Shown here: positions 14,349 to 14,825 of the stretch, one piece after another
How positions within the stretch are numbered: the stretch's first letter is position 1
Layout of the letters: each line of letters starts with the position of its first letter
DNA from: UBA4719 sp035654835
GTDB taxonomy: Bacteria; Actinomycetota; Actinomycetes; Actinomycetales; Dermatophilaceae
Assembly: GCA_035654835.1 (NCBI GenBank)
Contig: DASRVZ010000192.1
Location: 1 to 14,825, forward strand
DNA: 14,825 bases
Direction: 5' to 3'
Program-made: the position numbers and the translations under genes
The notes under the pieces: generated by a model
What the model was told of the DNA's origin: nothing
Databases searched by the model: none
What the model saw: the letters and a program-made list of their open reading frames with translations, nothing else

Positions 14349-14393
14349 CCGGCGAGGGAGCGCTTGGGGTGATGGCTGAATTGCCCTCGCCGG
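14349..14393. repeat. Perfect 10-bp inverted repeat with 25-nt loop
   Basis: CCGGCGAGGG (14349-14358) and CCCTCGCCGG (14384-14393) are exact inverted copies. They lie between the divergent hydrolase and YwiC-like genes, 56 bp before the latter's start. This could be an operator pair or a stable hairpin. The rest of 14167-14449 holds no gene that I can support. Confidence 0.5.
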
Positions 14394-14437
14394 GGGAACG
14401 GCCACGCAGGTGAGCGTTTCCCCAACTCGGTGGCGCC

Positions 14438-14449
14438 TAAACTCGGGCG
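14438..14449 (+). promoter_or_regulatory. -10 box of a leaderless YwiC-like gene
   Basis: TAAACT at 14438-14443 fits TANNNT and is six bases before ATG 14450, with no Shine-Dalgarno in between. The mRNA probably begins at the start codon. The -35 region is not clear. Confidence 0.5.
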
Positions 14450-14825
14450 ATGCGCGATCGAAGTTCTGCGGCGCCGCGCTCACGGAGCGCGGGGCTGCAG
14501 ACGCGCCGACGTCTTCGTGAACCAGGCTGGGTGCCGAATCAACACGGGGCGTGGGCGATGCTCATCGTGCCGTTCGCCGTCGGCGCCCTTGATGCGGGGC
14601 CGAGCTGGCGACACCTGCTGCTGCTGTTCGCTTGGCTGGTTGGGTACTTCGCGTTCTTCGCCGCCGGGCTATGGCTTCGGTCCCGAGGCAAGCGCCGTTA
14701 CTGGCCACCGGTGCGCACCTATGGGGTCCTTACCGTCGTGCTCGGCCTGGTCGTGATCGCGCTTCAGCCAGACGTGCTGCACTGGGCCGTCGTCTTCCTC
14801 CCTTTGCTCGCCTTCAGTTTGTGGT
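14450..14825 (+). CDS. YwiC-like membrane protein, 5' part (runs off window)
   Basis: The first 125 codons of a YwiC-like family protein. After a basic N-terminal arm of about 26 residues comes the family signature WVPNQHGAWAMLIVPFAVG, then three hydrophobic segments: about HLLLLFAWLVGYFAFFAAGL, YGVLTVVLGLVVIAL and WAVVFLPLLAFSL, split by a basic loop (RSRGKRRYW). This is an integral membrane protein of unknown function common in actinobacteria and Bacillus. The start is taken at 14450 because of the -10 box; a later ATG inside the signature is too late. The gene continues past the window. Confidence 0.85.
   Translation, partial: MRDRSSAAPRSRSAGLQTRRRLREPGWVPNQHGAWAMLIVPFAVGALDAGPSWRHLLLLFAWLVGYFAFFAAGLWLRSRGKRRYWPPVRTYGVLTVVLGLVVIALQPDVLHWAVVFLPLLAFSLW

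Noticed and set aside
1..14825. CRISPR arrays, tRNA or rRNA genes, complete insertion sequences
   Set aside because: No regularly spaced repeats, no cloverleaf-like sequence and no transposase with terminal repeats were seen by eye.

Overview
The window is GC-rich, with GC-biased third codon positions, frequent GTG starts and several genes that look leaderless. This points to a high-GC actinobacterium. No gene pins down the genus. The layout mixes intact metabolic genes with an unusual number of gene fragments, which suggests an accessory region that has gained and lost DNA.

Left edge (1-2607). On the minus strand lie a GntP-family sugar-acid permease (cut by the window edge) and, upstream of it, a clear tartronate semialdehyde reductase (garR type). 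Divergent from garR is a short relic of a FadR/GntR-type regulator: its winged-helix reading frame is recognisable but ends at a TAG. A 7-bp inverted repeat sits between garR and the relic and looks like an operator. A short-chain dehydrogenase (SDR) follows on the plus strand.

Middle (2608-11424). Five intact aldo-keto reductases (AKRs) of at least three different subtypes lie within 8 kb (3449-4435 +, 4872-5834 -, 6484-7314 -, 8446-9417 +, 10393-11424 +). An XRE/MmyB-type regulator (7464-8402) is divergent from the third AKR. It heads a probable operon with the fourth AKR, an NAD-dependent epimerase/dehydratase-like protein and the fifth AKR. The gaps hold debris: a possible structured RNA, the tail of an unknown protein (3020-3211), a frameshifted SDR tail (4480-4630, minus), a probable transposase tail (5839-5967, minus) and a 75-codon small ORF followed by a perfect 17-bp palindrome.

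Right part (11425-14825). A two-gene pair overlapping by 4 bp resembles AbiE-type toxin-antitoxin systems: a putative DNA-binding protein, then a nucleotidyltransferase-fold protein. It has a consensus -35 box and an apparent leaderless start. Directly after it is the C-terminal half of a tyrosine recombinase without its N-terminus. Next come an alpha/beta hydrolase broken by a one-base insertion (minus) and the start of a YwiC-like membrane protein running off the window.

How the genes may work together: the permease and garR fit sugar-acid or glycerate-type catabolism. The AKRs, SDR and epimerase would be NAD(P)H-linked carbonyl or sugar oxidoreductases, perhaps acting on related sugars or aldehydes, but no substrate can be read from sequence. 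The most system-like elements are the regulator-AKR-epimerase-AKR operon and the AbiE-like pair beside an integrase relic. I see no CRISPR array, tRNA, rRNA or complete insertion sequence.
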